Source of the DNA: an uncultured Atopobium sp.
Lineage (GTDB): Bacteria > Actinomycetota > Coriobacteriia > Coriobacteriales > Atopobiaceae
DNA: 20,133 nt
Assembly: GCA_946999785.1 (NCBI GenBank)
Contig: CAMQEO010000017.1
Coordinates: forward strand, 1 to 20,133
Direction: 5' to 3'
Part shown: piece by piece, positions 1 through 8,587 of the stretch
Layout of the letters: each line of letters begins with the position of its first letter
Position numbering within the stretch: the first letter of the stretch is position 1
Position numbers and translations under genes: made by a program
The notes under the pieces: generated by a model
Told to the model about the DNA's origin: nothing
Seen by the model: the letters and a program-made list of their open reading frames with translations, nothing else
Databases searched by the model: none

Positions 1-678
1 AATTCGACTAATTTCTGCAAGACCGCGTGTCATTAAAACTGCTAATGCGTTGTCTCCGTATCCCAAGCCAGTACAAATTCCACAGGCAATCGCCACCACG
101 TTTTTAATAGCAGCGCATAGTTCAACCCCAACTACATCGTCAGACAAATAGATTCTAAAATTTTCATTCATTATCAAACGTTGGAAAAATTGAGCAACCG
201 ATGCATGAGTCGAGGCAATAACAGCCGCTGAAATTTTACCTTTACAAATCTCCTCGGCATGATTAGGGCCGCTCAACACCGCAATACGGGCAGGATTGCC
301 CCAAACTTCGGACAAAACTTCGCTCATAGTATAGTTAGTATGATTTTCGATACCTTTTGTAAGAATAAGAACAGGCGTTTGTGAGTCTACATAGGGCTGG
401 GCAGCTTGTGCGCAAGCTCTAATAAATTGTGATGGCACAACCATAACTATTGCTTGTGCATCCTTCAAAACGCTTTGATAATCAGTTGAAGCGCAAACGC
501 ACGAAAGCATCGTATAGGTATTAAGTTGAACAGGATTACGATGATGTTCATTGATATAATCGGCTATTTCTTGATCGTGGGACCAAATCATAACTTGATC
601 CGCATGAAGCCCAAGCAAGCCTGAAACAGCTGTACCCCAACTGCCTGATCCTATAACGGCAACTTTTGAAATCGACAT
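1..678 (-). CDS. gpsA: NAD(P)-dependent glycerol-3-phosphate dehydrogenase, C-terminus cut by window edge
   Basis: Reduces dihydroxyacetone phosphate to sn-glycerol 3-phosphate, the backbone for phospholipids, in the cytoplasm. My own translation from the ATG at 678 gives 226 residues running off the window edge. The family is usually about 330 residues, so roughly the last 100 are missing. Visible motifs are the N-terminal Rossmann dinucleotide loop GSGSWG (10-15), LTKGIE (106-111), SGPNHAEEI (136-144), and AAIKNVVAIACG (189-200), whose K192 is the expected catalytic lysine. The start is supported by a purine-rich ribosome site (AAGGAAAG) shortly upstream. It lies 137 bases downstream of plsY on the same strand, so the acyl acceptor and the acyltransferase that uses it are neighbours. 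Identification is secure. Confidence 0.95.
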   Translation of the reverse strand, partial: MSISKVAVIGSGSWGTAVSGLLGLHADQVMIWSHDQEIADYINEHHRNPVQLNTYTMLSCVCASTDYQSVLKDAQAIVMVVPSQFIRACAQAAQPYVDSQTPVLILTKGIENHTNYTMSEVLSEVWGNPARIAVLSGPNHAEEICKGKISAAVIASTHASVAQFFQRLIMNENFRIYLSDDVVGVELCAAIKNVVAIACGICTGLGYGDNALAVLMTRGLAEISRI

Positions 679-772
679 CGGCTTTCCTTACTCTATTCTC
701 CTAGGTTCAACTTACGTTTTATACGATATTCTATTGTGATGCACACAGAGCATGCTTATATCATAGAGGTTA

Positions 773-794
773 TTGCAAGAAAGAGACCTTGCAA
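773..794. repeat. Perfect 7-bp inverted repeat between plsY and gpsA
   Basis: TTGCAAG (773-779) and CTTGCAA (788-794) form a perfect inverted repeat around an 8-base spacer, in the 137-base gap between the plsY stop and the gpsA start. No T run follows on the minus strand, so it is not a normal intrinsic terminator. It could be an operator or an mRNA processing hairpin; the function is unknown. Confidence 0.35.
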
Positions 795-815
795 CAGGGT
801 ATATCTCCACAAGTT

Positions 816-1499
816 TTAAGATTTTGCCTTTAAGGGTTTTTCCTCTCCTTTTATAAGACGCACAATATTGTTACGATGTGCCCAAATAACCAAACAAGCA
901 ACCACGATAATAGGTATAAGTTCAAATGATGTGTAACCAAATACATATGCCCAGCACGGAAGTGCAATCGCAGCCGCTAACGACCCTAACGAAACGCGCT
1001 TTGAAGGTATCGTAAAAACAAAAAATGCCAAAAGTGCAAGCAAAGCCGTTTGCCAATTGAGCATTAATGCCGCTCCAAACCCTACCGAGATTCCTTTACC
1101 ACCCTTAAAATGCAAGTACGGAGAAAAAATATGGCCACACACGCATCCCGCATAAACAACGCTGTTAACAAACATGCACAGCTTATTAACGTCAGAAAAA
1201 ATCTGTGAAGTTGCGCAAAATTGGATAAGTTCTTGTACATGGATAGCGACAACCATATTCAGTGCATAAATAGCTATGCCCAAACTTAAAGCGCCTTTTC
1301 CTGCATCGCATAAAAGTGTAAGCGCCGCTGGTAGTTTACCTGCCACGCGTGCCACATTGGTCATGCCTATATTACCGCTGCCTGCAGCTCTCACATCAAG
1401 GTGACAAAACCTTTTTGTTAGAAGCACGCCAAACGGTATGCCGCATACTGCATACACAAACACAAGCGCCACTATCACCGAAATGCAATACCCTTGCAT
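816..1499 (-). CDS. plsY: Acyl-phosphate:glycerol-3-phosphate acyltransferase PlsY
   Basis: Integral membrane enzyme that moves an acyl group from acyl phosphate to position 1 of glycerol 3-phosphate, the first acylation of phospholipid synthesis. The 227-residue protein carries the three expected family motifs: SGNIGMTNVAR (41-51), GGKG (133-136) and HRNNIVRL (208-215), among several hydrophobic helices. It is slightly longer than the common length of about 200, because of extra residues around 88-112 between two helices. The ATG at 1499 has a good ribosome site (AAGGAGAG) at normal spacing. It lies between der (57-base gap) and gpsA, so substrate supply and first acylation are encoded side by side. 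Confidence 0.95.
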   Translation of the reverse strand: MQGYCISVIVALVFVYAVCGIPFGVLLTKRFCHLDVRAAGSGNIGMTNVARVAGKLPAALTLLCDAGKGALSLGIAIYALNMVVAIHVQELIQFCATSQIFSDVNKLCMFVNSVVYAGCVCGHIFSPYLHFKGGKGISVGFGAALMLNWQTALLALLAFFVFTIPSKRVSLGSLAAAIALPCWAYVFGYTSFELIPIIVVACLVIWAHRNNIVRLIKGEEKPLKAKS

Positions 1500-1556
1500 A
1501 AAGCTCTCCTTAAAGGGTTAAGGTTTACCAGCTTACAGACTCAAAAATGTAAACGC

Positions 1557-2873
1557 TTAATCTTTATTCCTAAACTTAAGCCGAATAGGCGTACCTTGCA
1601 AATCAAACGTTTCACGCAAACGGTTCTCTAAGAAACGCATGTACGCGTCGTCGAGTAAATCCTTTGCATTGCAGAAAAAGGTAAATTCAGGAGGACGATA
1701 CCCCGTTTGTGTTACATAATGAATCTTAAAACGACGGTTTTTATGCACAATCGTGTGGCCCGCCTCACGAATTTTAGTAACAAGATTATTGAGCTGAGAC
1801 GTCTTAATGGAACTGGCGTGTGCGCGATACGCACGAAGTGCTGCATCAAGCGCCTTATTAACAGATTTACCCGTAAGCGCGCAAATGCTTATTTGCTCTG
1901 CCCATGTTGCAAACGTAAGACGGATAGCAAATGAATCCAAAAGTTTTTGGCGATCCTGCTCGTCACACAACAAATCGGTTTTGTTAAGAACCAAAACCAA
2001 TGCGCACCCACGATCAATTGCCATACCAGCAAGTTTTTGATCCTGTTCGGTCATACCTTCATGTGCATCTATAACAAGCAGGCACACATCAGCTTTATCC
2101 ATTGCCTGCAAACCGCGAACCATGCTGTAATATTCAACATCCTCATGAACTTGCGTCTTTTTTCTCATGCCAGCAGTATCAACAAGGCGAATAGTTTGAC
2201 CTTTATAATCAAAAGTAATATCAATAGCATCGCGCGTTGTACCTGCATAATCGGCAACTAAGCTGCGCTGTGAGCGAGAAAGTTTATTAACAAGCGATGA
2301 TTTACCAACATTTGGACGACCAATAACCGCAATTGCCACTGATGAGTCTTTTGGTTGGGGTGCTTCTTCATGAGTGGGCAAAGCGTTAACAATATCATCA
2401 AGCAAATCACCTGTTGCTGTACCATGTGTAGCAGAAATAGCGCGTGGCTCGCCTAAACCAAGTTTTAGATAGTTCCATGAATCTAAAACCTCATCAGGAT
2501 TATCAATTTTATTAACAACCAAAAAAACAGGCTTATGCATACGACGTACAATTTGCGCAACGGTCTCATCTTCGTCGGTAAGTCCAATGCTTCCATCAAC
2601 AACCATAACAATAACGTCTGCTTCGTCGCAGCCTAAAAGTGCCTGCTCACGAATACCTAGAGCAAAACGATCCTTGCTTTTAAGCGATTCAATGCCGCCC
2701 GTGTCGATAAGCGTAAACTCACGACCGTTCCAATCACAAGCATGATAGGAACGGTCGCGTGTAACACCGCGCGACTCGTGCACAATTGCCGACTTGGTAG
2801 TTGCAAGTCGATTAACAAGTGTTGATTTTCCTACATTCGGACGACCAACTATGGCTACCAGTGGTTTTGACAT
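1557..2873 (-). CDS. der: Ribosome biogenesis GTPase Der (EngA), double GTPase
   Basis: Essential GTPase for maturation of the 50S ribosomal subunit. Two tandem G domains are visible. The first has GRPNVGKS (10-17), DTGG (57-60) and NKID (121-124). The second has GRPNVGKS (185-192), DTAG (232-235) and NKTD (297-300). The remaining C-terminal part, from about residue 350, matches the KH-like domain of the family. At 438 residues the length is normal. The ATG at 2873 is preceded by a modest GGAATGAT ribosome site. In some other actinobacteria Der is fused to Cmk. Here the two are separate, with ispH between them and Cmk fused to PlsC instead. Confidence 0.97.
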   Translation of the reverse strand: MSKPLVAIVGRPNVGKSTLVNRLATTKSAIVHESRGVTRDRSYHACDWNGREFTLIDTGGIESLKSKDRFALGIREQALLGCDEADVIVMVVDGSIGLTDEDETVAQIVRRMHKPVFLVVNKIDNPDEVLDSWNYLKLGLGEPRAISATHGTATGDLLDDIVNALPTHEEAPQPKDSSVAIAVIGRPNVGKSSLVNKLSRSQRSLVADYAGTTRDAIDITFDYKGQTIRLVDTAGMRKKTQVHEDVEYYSMVRGLQAMDKADVCLLVIDAHEGMTEQDQKLAGMAIDRGCALVLVLNKTDLLCDEQDRQKLLDSFAIRLTFATWAEQISICALTGKSVNKALDAALRAYRAHASSIKTSQLNNLVTKIREAGHTIVHKNRRFKIHYVTQTGYRPPEFTFFCNAKDLLDDAYMRFLENRLRETFDLQGTPIRLKFRNKD

Positions 2874-2984
2874 ATCATTCCATTCTAAAAAACGTACAGG
2901 TACAAGCTAAACTGTTACACCTAGTATATATGCTTTCATGCACATACATGTAAATCATATTGCTTATACATGTGAACTTCTTGC

Positions 2985-3833
2985 TTATTTGTCTGACGAA
3001 GGATACAAAGACATAAGTCGTTTATACACTTCATCAATTTGATACTGAGGTGTAGACGCGCCAGCGGTAATACCCACTTCACTAGTAGGAGAAAACCACG
3101 CAGGATCAAGCTCTTCGGCAGTCTCAATATGATATACATGATCACAATACGTTCTGCATATCTCAGCTAAACGCGTGGTATTAGCAGAAATTTTACCGCC
3201 AATTACAATCATGCAATCAACCGACTTTGCCAAATCTGTTGCTGCATTCTGGCGCAGCGATGTTGCCTCGCAAATCGTATCAAACAGACGTATTTCCTCA
3301 GCTTTACCTACAAGAGCCGCTACAATCTCTTTAAGACGTCGACGACTTTGCGTTGTCTGGACAACAATCCCCACTCTTCGTTTGATTGAAAGAGCTTCAA
3401 TATCTTCGGGCGTTTCAACGCACACAGCACCTGGTGCATGACCTAAGGTGCCTTCAACTTCAGCATGACCTTTTTCTCCAAACACAAGCACCTGATAGCC
3501 CTCTTTGGTAAGCGTTTCAGCTGCTCTATGTGCACGAATTACAAAAGGACATGTTGCGTCTACTACAATGTCGTGGCTTTGATAAGCTTTCTTTTCTTCC
3601 TCGGGAGTAACGCCATGCGTGCGCAGTAAAATTGCTTTGCCCGATACCTCGTCAGCGTTGTGAATAACCTCAACGCCTTTGGCGGCAAGCTTTGAAACTA
3701 CTTGAGGGTTATGAATTAAAGGGCCTAGCGTATGAATACGTCCATGTATTTTATGAGAAAGAGCTTCCACCATATCTAACGCACGATTCACACCGTAGCA
3801 AGCTCCAGCTTCTGTGGCTATACGAATATGCAT
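2985..3833 (-). CDS. ispH: 4-hydroxy-3-methylbut-2-enyl diphosphate reductase (IspH/LytB)
   Basis: Last enzyme of the MEP isoprenoid pathway. It is a [4Fe-4S] protein that makes isopentenyl and dimethylallyl diphosphate from HMBPP. At 282 residues it has the normal length. The three cluster cysteines are seen at C12 (ACYGVNRA), C95 (DATCPFV) and C188 (DTICEAT). The substrate-contact residues H41 (HNPQVV), H73 (RTHG) and H123/E125 (GHAEVEG) are also present, as is the GGKISANT segment. The position after C188 is Glu, where many homologs have Asn or Tyr. The start at 3833 has a weak AGTAGG site, and the gene follows cmk-plsC after 37 bases. The order Cmk, PlsC, IspH is common in Gram-positive bacteria. 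Confidence 0.96.
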   Translation of the reverse strand: MHIRIATEAGACYGVNRALDMVEALSHKIHGRIHTLGPLIHNPQVVSKLAAKGVEVIHNADEVSGKAILLRTHGVTPEEEKKAYQSHDIVVDATCPFVIRAHRAAETLTKEGYQVLVFGEKGHAEVEGTLGHAPGAVCVETPEDIEALSIKRRVGIVVQTTQSRRRLKEIVAALVGKAEEIRLFDTICEATSLRQNAATDLAKSVDCMIVIGGKISANTTRLAEICRTYCDHVYHIETAEELDPAWFSPTSEVGITAGASTPQYQIDEVYKRLMSLYPSSDK

Positions 3834-3870
3834 ACGACCTACTTTATCTTAGGGTGACTCAACAGTTTTA

Positions 3871-5412
3871 CTACAGCTTATGCGGATAGCGCTGCATAAG
3901 CTCTTCGCGCAAGGTATATACCCTATCCATTGCAGACGTTTCTAGCAGCTGCATCAGTTGTTTTTTAGATATAGGCTTTTCTACCTGCTTTTTTAGCTGG
4001 TCAAGCGAAAGTATTTCTCCTACTTTAAAGTAGATACGTCCAACTTTTTTCCACAAACGAGGTGCATGTGCTATTGAATACGCACCTAAAACGCAAATAG
4101 GCAACACATCCACATGAGCACGAGCCGCTAAAAGCGCAAAGCCACCATAAATTTTAGGTTTAACAGAAAAATCTTGTATACGCGTTCCTTCTGGATAAAT
4201 AAGCAACCATTCTCCCCGTTTAAGTGCATTTTCGCAACGATGGATGCACGTAATGTCAGCAGTATGACGTTGTACGGGAATACCACCTGCAACCGCGAGA
4301 GCAAAAGCATTAAGCTTATGCGTATTGAATTCGCTTTTATACATCGAACGTACACGTATGCCGTGGAAGTAAAAATACATTAAGCACATAAGCGGCTCTA
4401 ACGCAGATACATGATTCATAACAATGATGTGTGGCTTTTTGGAGCGAAGCAGCTCAGCTGGCATGTTGTAAAATTTCCATGGCCATAAAATTTTGGTACC
4501 GATCCAACAAAGAACCATAACAAACGCAAAAAACAGGCGCGCATACCACGGGTGTTCTTTCATTGGCGTGTCATAGTAGCTGTCAAACGAGTTACGCTGA
4601 CACGTAGCATGCGGCATACACGCAGATGAATCTGTGTCTTTTGAAGAAGAACTATCTGTATGCTCTGTATCAAAAGAAGCTTTATCGCTGCGTTGATCCC
4701 TAGCATTAATTGCAGATCCACCATTGGAAACAGACTCATTCATATACTGCATAATCTGAGCAACAATCTCATCAACACTCATATGCGAGCTGTCAATATG
4801 ATGTGCGTCTTTTGCAGCTTTTAATGGTGTTGTCTTACGGTGAGAATCAATATCATCACGCTTAAGAAGATTGGCTAAAATTGCTGCTTCTTCATCGGGA
4901 GAAACGTGCGCTTCTGTAGCGGTTGCCAGATCTCCACCAGCACGCTGGACGGCGCGTCTATGTGCACGAGCTGCAGCATCGCAGGTAAGAAAAATCTTAA
5001 CTTGCGCATGAGGAAACACCGCGGTACCAATATCTCTTCCTTCTGCAACAACATCGCTTTCTTGTCCAAATGCGCGCTGTTTTTCGAGCATGAGAAGACG
5101 AACCTCAGGTACTGCAGCAACCTGAGACACGTGCTCATCAACCTGTGCACTTCTAATCTCGTGGCTGACGTCTTCTCCATCAACTTCTACATGCAGGCTG
5201 CTTTCATCAGATTTCATAACAAGCTTCATAGCTTGAGCACAAGCGATGATAGCACATGTGTCATCAAAAGACACCTGATGTTTGAGACAACGCCATGTTA
5301 TTGCTCGATACATAGCGCCTGTATCAAGATAGGTAAGATGTGCTTTATGCGCAAGAGCCTTTGCAACGGTAGATTTACCCGAACCTGAAGGCCCATCTAT
5401 TGCAATGATCAT
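3871..5412 (-). CDS. cmk: Fused cytidylate kinase and 1-acylglycerol-3-phosphate acyltransferase (Cmk-PlsC)
   Basis: A 513-residue two-domain protein. Residues 1-220 are cytidylate kinase, which phosphorylates CMP and dCMP. It shows the P-loop GPSGSGKST (7-15), LDTGAMYRA (29-37) and AEGRDIGT (123-130). Residues 221-285 are a polar Ser/Asp/Thr-rich linker. Residues 290-310 are hydrophobic and probably membrane-embedded, and the rest is a PlsC-type acyltransferase with GGIPVQR (376-382) and YPEGTR (406-411). The usual HX4D motif reads NHVSALE, with H334 and Glu339 in place of Asp. The predicted second activity is acylation of lysophosphatidic acid to phosphatidic acid, complementing PlsY. The start overlaps the pseudouridine synthase stop by 4 bases (ATGA), which suggests translational coupling. 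Whether the acyltransferase half is active is inferred, not shown. Confidence 0.93.
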   Translation of the reverse strand: MIIAIDGPSGSGKSTVAKALAHKAHLTYLDTGAMYRAITWRCLKHQVSFDDTCAIIACAQAMKLVMKSDESSLHVEVDGEDVSHEIRSAQVDEHVSQVAAVPEVRLLMLEKQRAFGQESDVVAEGRDIGTAVFPHAQVKIFLTCDAAARAHRRAVQRAGGDLATATEAHVSPDEEAAILANLLKRDDIDSHRKTTPLKAAKDAHHIDSSHMSVDEIVAQIMQYMNESVSNGGSAINARDQRSDKASFDTEHTDSSSSKDTDSSACMPHATCQRNSFDSYYDTPMKEHPWYARLFFAFVMVLCWIGTKILWPWKFYNMPAELLRSKKPHIIVMNHVSALEPLMCLMYFYFHGIRVRSMYKSEFNTHKLNAFALAVAGGIPVQRHTADITCIHRCENALKRGEWLLIYPEGTRIQDFSVKPKIYGGFALLAARAHVDVLPICVLGAYSIAHAPRLWKKVGRIYFKVGEILSLDQLKKQVEKPISKKQLMQLLETSAMDRVYTLREELMQRYPHKL

Positions 5413-6266
5413 GTATTATCCTCACAAACTGTTTCGAGATCGTGTATTTCTTGTTGTGTACACATGCGCCACGATCCTAATGGAATTTGAGCATTAAGGC
5501 ACAAAGGGCCAAACTGAAAGCGATGCAACTTTATAACTGGATGCCCAATTTCTTGCAACATGCGTTTTACCTGATGATTTCTTCCTTCATGTATTTTAAG
5601 TTCACACAGTGAGCTTGCACCATTGAGGCACATATCATCAAAGAGTGAATGATTTTTATCAAGGTGAGTGCACGGCTCATCTTGCGTGATAGTACGTATA
5701 AAACAAGGACTCGTCATGCCATCTTCAAGCATTATACCTTGAGAAAGCTTTTGCATTTGAGATGAGGTAAGTTTGCCTTCGATAAGCGCAACATAGGTCT
5801 TCCACACATGATGTGACGGATGAAGCAAACGATTGCCCATATTGCCATTGGTAGTAAACAGCAAAACTCCTGTAGTATCGCTATCCAACCTACCCACTGG
5901 AAAAAGACCTGGATAATCATCGCAAGGCACCAAAGAGGCAACGCAAGGAAAACCAAAAGGATCGCTCATCGTTGTAAGTACATGCGAAGGTTTATTAAGC
6001 AGCAAATAAACATGGTCATTTCCAAGCGCATACTCTTTGCCATCAACTGTTACATGATCGTATTGAGGCATAACCTTAGTACCAAGAACCCTAACTTGTT
6101 TACCATTAACACATACTCTACCTGCTGATATAAGCTTTTCAGAACCACGGCGCGACGCAACACCTGCGCGCGCCAAGAAACGCTGCAAACGCATCGTAAA
6201 GTGATCGCTTGGATATTTGCCAGCTATAATATCTTGTTCGTTATAATGAGAAGAATCACGTGCCAT
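5409..6266 (-). CDS. RsuA/RluB/E/F-family rRNA pseudouridine synthase
   Basis: Converts a specific uridine in ribosomal RNA to pseudouridine; RluB (23S rRNA) is the likeliest subfamily, but I cannot settle the target. An S4 RNA-binding domain lies at about 25-75 (MRLQRFLARAGVASRR), followed by the catalytic domain with GRLDSDTTG (125-133), where D128 is the expected catalytic aspartate, and NHQVKRML near residue 230. The ATG at 6266 abuts the scpB stop and lacks a strong ribosome site, so translation is probably coupled. Many homologs begin at the methionine equivalent to M25 (position 6194), but that start has no ribosome site either. Pairing with ScpA, ScpB and Cmk is a frequent Gram-positive gene order. 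Confidence 0.92.
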   Translation of the reverse strand: MARDSSHYNEQDIIAGKYPSDHFTMRLQRFLARAGVASRRGSEKLISAGRVCVNGKQVRVLGTKVMPQYDHVTVDGKEYALGNDHVYLLLNKPSHVLTTMSDPFGFPCVASLVPCDDYPGLFPVGRLDSDTTGVLLFTTNGNMGNRLLHPSHHVWKTYVALIEGKLTSSQMQKLSQGIMLEDGMTSPCFIRTITQDEPCTHLDKNHSLFDDMCLNGASSLCELKIHEGRNHQVKRMLQEIGHPVIKLHRFQFGPLCLNAQIPLGSWRMCTQQEIHDLETVCEDNT

Positions 6267-6899
6267 TTATTCATTACCAATCTGCGAATTTTGAGCTTCT
6301 ACTTCTTGGGCAATATCCTCGGATAACAGTTCTGTCTGCTGAGATGTTGCTTGAAGACGTTGGCGAATAAACTCTTTTGAAGCATCGTTTGCTGCAAATT
6401 GCTCGAGAGGTGGCAAATCAGATAGGCTTCTTAGGTCAAACGCTTCTAGAAATGCTTTGGTAGTAGCAAACAGCACCGCATGGGGATTTTGCTTATCGTG
6501 GCCTGCTTCGCGAATGTAGCCTTTCTCTTTAAGCGACGCAAGCGGCCCATCGCTTGCAACTCCTCTAATAGCTCTAATACCCTCACGGCTTACTGGCTGA
6601 TGATATGCAATGACCGCAAGCGTTTCTAATGCAGCCTGAGAAAGACGCTTATAATCCCATGTTTGAATATATGCCTGTATTAAATCCTGATATGCAGGAT
6701 GCGTATACAGACGCCACCCACCAACAACTTCACATAATTGGAATCCACGGTTTTGTTTACTATACTCATGCTGCAAACGGACAAGTGCATCTTGTACCGT
6801 ATCAGCAGAAACGTCTAAAAACGTACTGAGTGTTTGTGCGCTTACAGCCTCTTGAGAAACAATAAGAAGCGCTTCTAATTTTGATTGCAAGGTATCCAT
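6267..6899 (-). CDS. scpB: Chromosome segregation and condensation protein ScpB
   Basis: Subunit of the SMC-ScpA-ScpB condensin complex that organises and segregates the chromosome. I place the start at the ATG at 6899 (210 residues, beginning MDTLQSKLEALL). A longer frame reaches 6995, but the 6899 ATG has a clear GGAAAGG ribosome site, lies just after the scpA stop (16-base gap), and gives the usual N-terminus. The two winged-helix domains characteristic of the family are supported by LEALLIVSQEAVS near the N-terminus and by LAVIAYHQPVSREGIRAIRG in the middle. The C-terminal tail is acidic and Gln-rich. The stop abuts the start of the pseudouridine synthase. Confidence 0.95.
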   Translation of the reverse strand: MDTLQSKLEALLIVSQEAVSAQTLSTFLDVSADTVQDALVRLQHEYSKQNRGFQLCEVVGGWRLYTHPAYQDLIQAYIQTWDYKRLSQAALETLAVIAYHQPVSREGIRAIRGVASDGPLASLKEKGYIREAGHDKQNPHAVLFATTKAFLEAFDLRSLSDLPPLEQFAANDASKEFIRQRLQATSQQTELLSEDIAQEVEAQNSQIGNE

Positions 6900-6915
6900 A
6901 TGCGCCTTTCCTATC

Positions 6916-7719
6916 CTAGCTCTCGCCTGCATAACGCGATGTATCAAATACTGTAGTTTGCGTGCCTTGAACTCGTTGAAGCACAATGCTTCCAAATGTT
7001 TGTGCTTGTTGTACGTCTACAAAGCCGATATGTACAAGCTCAAGCATAGCAAGAAAATTTTCGACAACAACCACCGGTGTTGGATCTTTGCCTACAACTT
7101 GCGCAAATTGAACACAAGGTTTTTCACGCGTGAGTTGATCGAGTTTGGCAATACTTACAGCAATAGGCCTGCGTTTTTTAGCAATATGAGAAGCCTCCAA
7201 AAGAAAATCTTGATGGCGGCTGTCGATATCTGCGCAGATAACAGCTAATGTTCTGAGAGTAATACCCTCTAAAAAGTTAGGCGTGTAGTTGAGCTGATCT
7301 GGCAGAGGCAACACACGAGCTGCAAACATACGTGCATGTTGTTCACTTCGTGCTTGCAGCATACGAGCAACTTCTCTAAATTGTTTGTACGCTAAAAGCC
7401 TTGTAACAAGTAAATCTTGTGCCTGCTGTGGTGTTAAATCATCAAACTCTTCTGAATCAATCTCTTGAGATTGATTGCTCTCACTAGTATCTAAGGGAGC
7501 AACACTTGATGCTTTAATCATAAGCAACGTTGAAGCAACTAGTACAAAATCGCTTGCAACCTCTAAATCAAGCTGTTTAAGATGCTTAATTTCTTCTAGA
7601 TATTGATCGATAACATTGCTTACAGAAATGGTGTCAATAGCAACTTTTTGTTGATACACTAAACGGAGCAACAGATCAAAAGGTCCGCTGTATGTAGGCG
7701 TTTGCACACTAAACGACAT
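6916..7719 (-). CDS. scpA: Chromosome segregation and condensation protein ScpA (kleisin)
   Basis: Kleisin subunit that bridges the SMC heads and binds ScpB. At 267 residues the length is normal. The N-terminus has the family hallmark GPFDLLLRLV (12-21) and the helical segment ASTLLMIKASS. The middle is acidic (about 79-100), and the C-terminal winged-helix region includes FLAMLELVHIGFVDVQQ. The ATG at 7719 has an excellent AAGGAGG ribosome site. The gene follows the site-2 protease by 103 bases and precedes scpB, forming the usual scpAB pair. Confidence 0.95.
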   Translation of the reverse strand: MSFSVQTPTYSGPFDLLLRLVYQQKVAIDTISVSNVIDQYLEEIKHLKQLDLEVASDFVLVASTLLMIKASSVAPLDTSESNQSQEIDSEEFDDLTPQQAQDLLVTRLLAYKQFREVARMLQARSEQHARMFAARVLPLPDQLNYTPNFLEGITLRTLAVICADIDSRHQDFLLEASHIAKKRRPIAVSIAKLDQLTREKPCVQFAQVVGKDPTPVVVVENFLAMLELVHIGFVDVQQAQTFGSIVLQRVQGTQTTVFDTSRYAGES

Positions 7720-7822
7720 GATCTATCCTCCTTATATTCTTCTTTGGTATGCTCATGCTCTGTTTGTGTTTGTATACTTTGGCTTGTACTATCTAGTAAG
7801 TCAAAATTCTTGCAAGCAGAAA

Positions 7823-8518
7823 CTATAAACCCTGAAGCATAAACTCCATAGCAAAATGAATAACAGTCGTAACATACCAACTTATAATATCAAAATGCAA
7901 GATAGAAGGCAGTACATATAACATCATTATAAGAATAGGCAAAGAATAGTGCTGTATATACTCGTATGTTTGACGAAGTTTGCCAGAAAGAAAAAGACCC
8001 AACAAAGAAGATCCATCTAACGGCGGCAACGGTATGAGATTAAATGCTGCAAGCGAAATATTAACGACCATATATTGCATTAAAATTTTATATACAAATA
8101 TAGTTGTTGTTATATCTTGCTGAAAGAGCATGCTTTTAAAACCGTTTGTTGCAAACAATACGCGCACTATTCCAAGAGCTACACATGCTTGTAGTACGTT
8201 TGACAAAGGCCCTGCAAGGGCTACTAAAACCTCTGACAGTCTACCGCCTTTAAGACGACGCGGATTATATGGAACAGGTTTAGCGAAACCAAAAATAGGA
8301 CCATGCGCCAAACTCATAAGACATGGCAAAATGACCGAACCAAAAGGATCGATGTGCGCAAGTGGATTGAGCGTTAAACGATGCGCGCGCTTGGCGGTGT
8401 CATCGCCCAACAAATATGCAACAAAACCATGAGCAATCTCGTGGAGCATGCACGACACAACTAAAATAGCAACGGTTATTGCAACAGAGGTTGCACTGGA
8501 AATGGGATCTTTGAGCAT
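7823..8518 (-). CDS. Site-2 protease family membrane metalloprotease (M50, Rv1417/YwhC type)
   Basis: Predicted intramembrane zinc protease of 231 residues. The zinc motif HEIAH is at 26-30 (H26, E27, H30) in the first hydrophobic helix. The third ligand motif is NLIPLPPLDG (160-169, D168). LNPLAHIDPFG (50-60) is also typical of the short M50B group lacking a PDZ domain. Four to six hydrophobic segments are visible. Family members next to scpAB are widespread in Firmicutes and Actinobacteria, but their substrates are largely unknown. The start at 8518 has only a weak ribosome site (GTAGGTG). A good promoter lies about 70 bases upstream, so this is probably the first gene of the long minus-strand operon. 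Confidence 0.9.
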   Translation of the reverse strand: MLKDPISSATSVAITVAILVVSCMLHEIAHGFVAYLLGDDTAKRAHRLTLNPLAHIDPFGSVILPCLMSLAHGPIFGFAKPVPYNPRRLKGGRLSEVLVALAGPLSNVLQACVALGIVRVLFATNGFKSMLFQQDITTTIFVYKILMQYMVVNISLAAFNLIPLPPLDGSSLLGLFLSGKLRQTYEYIQHYSLPILIMMLYVLPSILHFDIISWYVTTVIHFAMEFMLQGL

Positions 8519-8587
8519 AACACCTACTTTTTACGCGAACGCTGCCTACATCATGCATATGCCAATATAGAACATATGTACTCATTT

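Noticed and set aside
1707..2261. Plus-strand frames opposite der (and similar long frames opposite other genes such as ispH, cmk-plsC and the ABC-F gene).
   Set aside because: They lie within well-supported conserved genes on the other strand, lack ribosome sites and show no recognisable protein motifs.
6900..6995. Longer scpB reading frame starting at 6995 inside scpA.
   Set aside because: The extra 32 residues do not resemble ScpB. The ATG at 6899 has a good ribosome site and follows the scpA stop.
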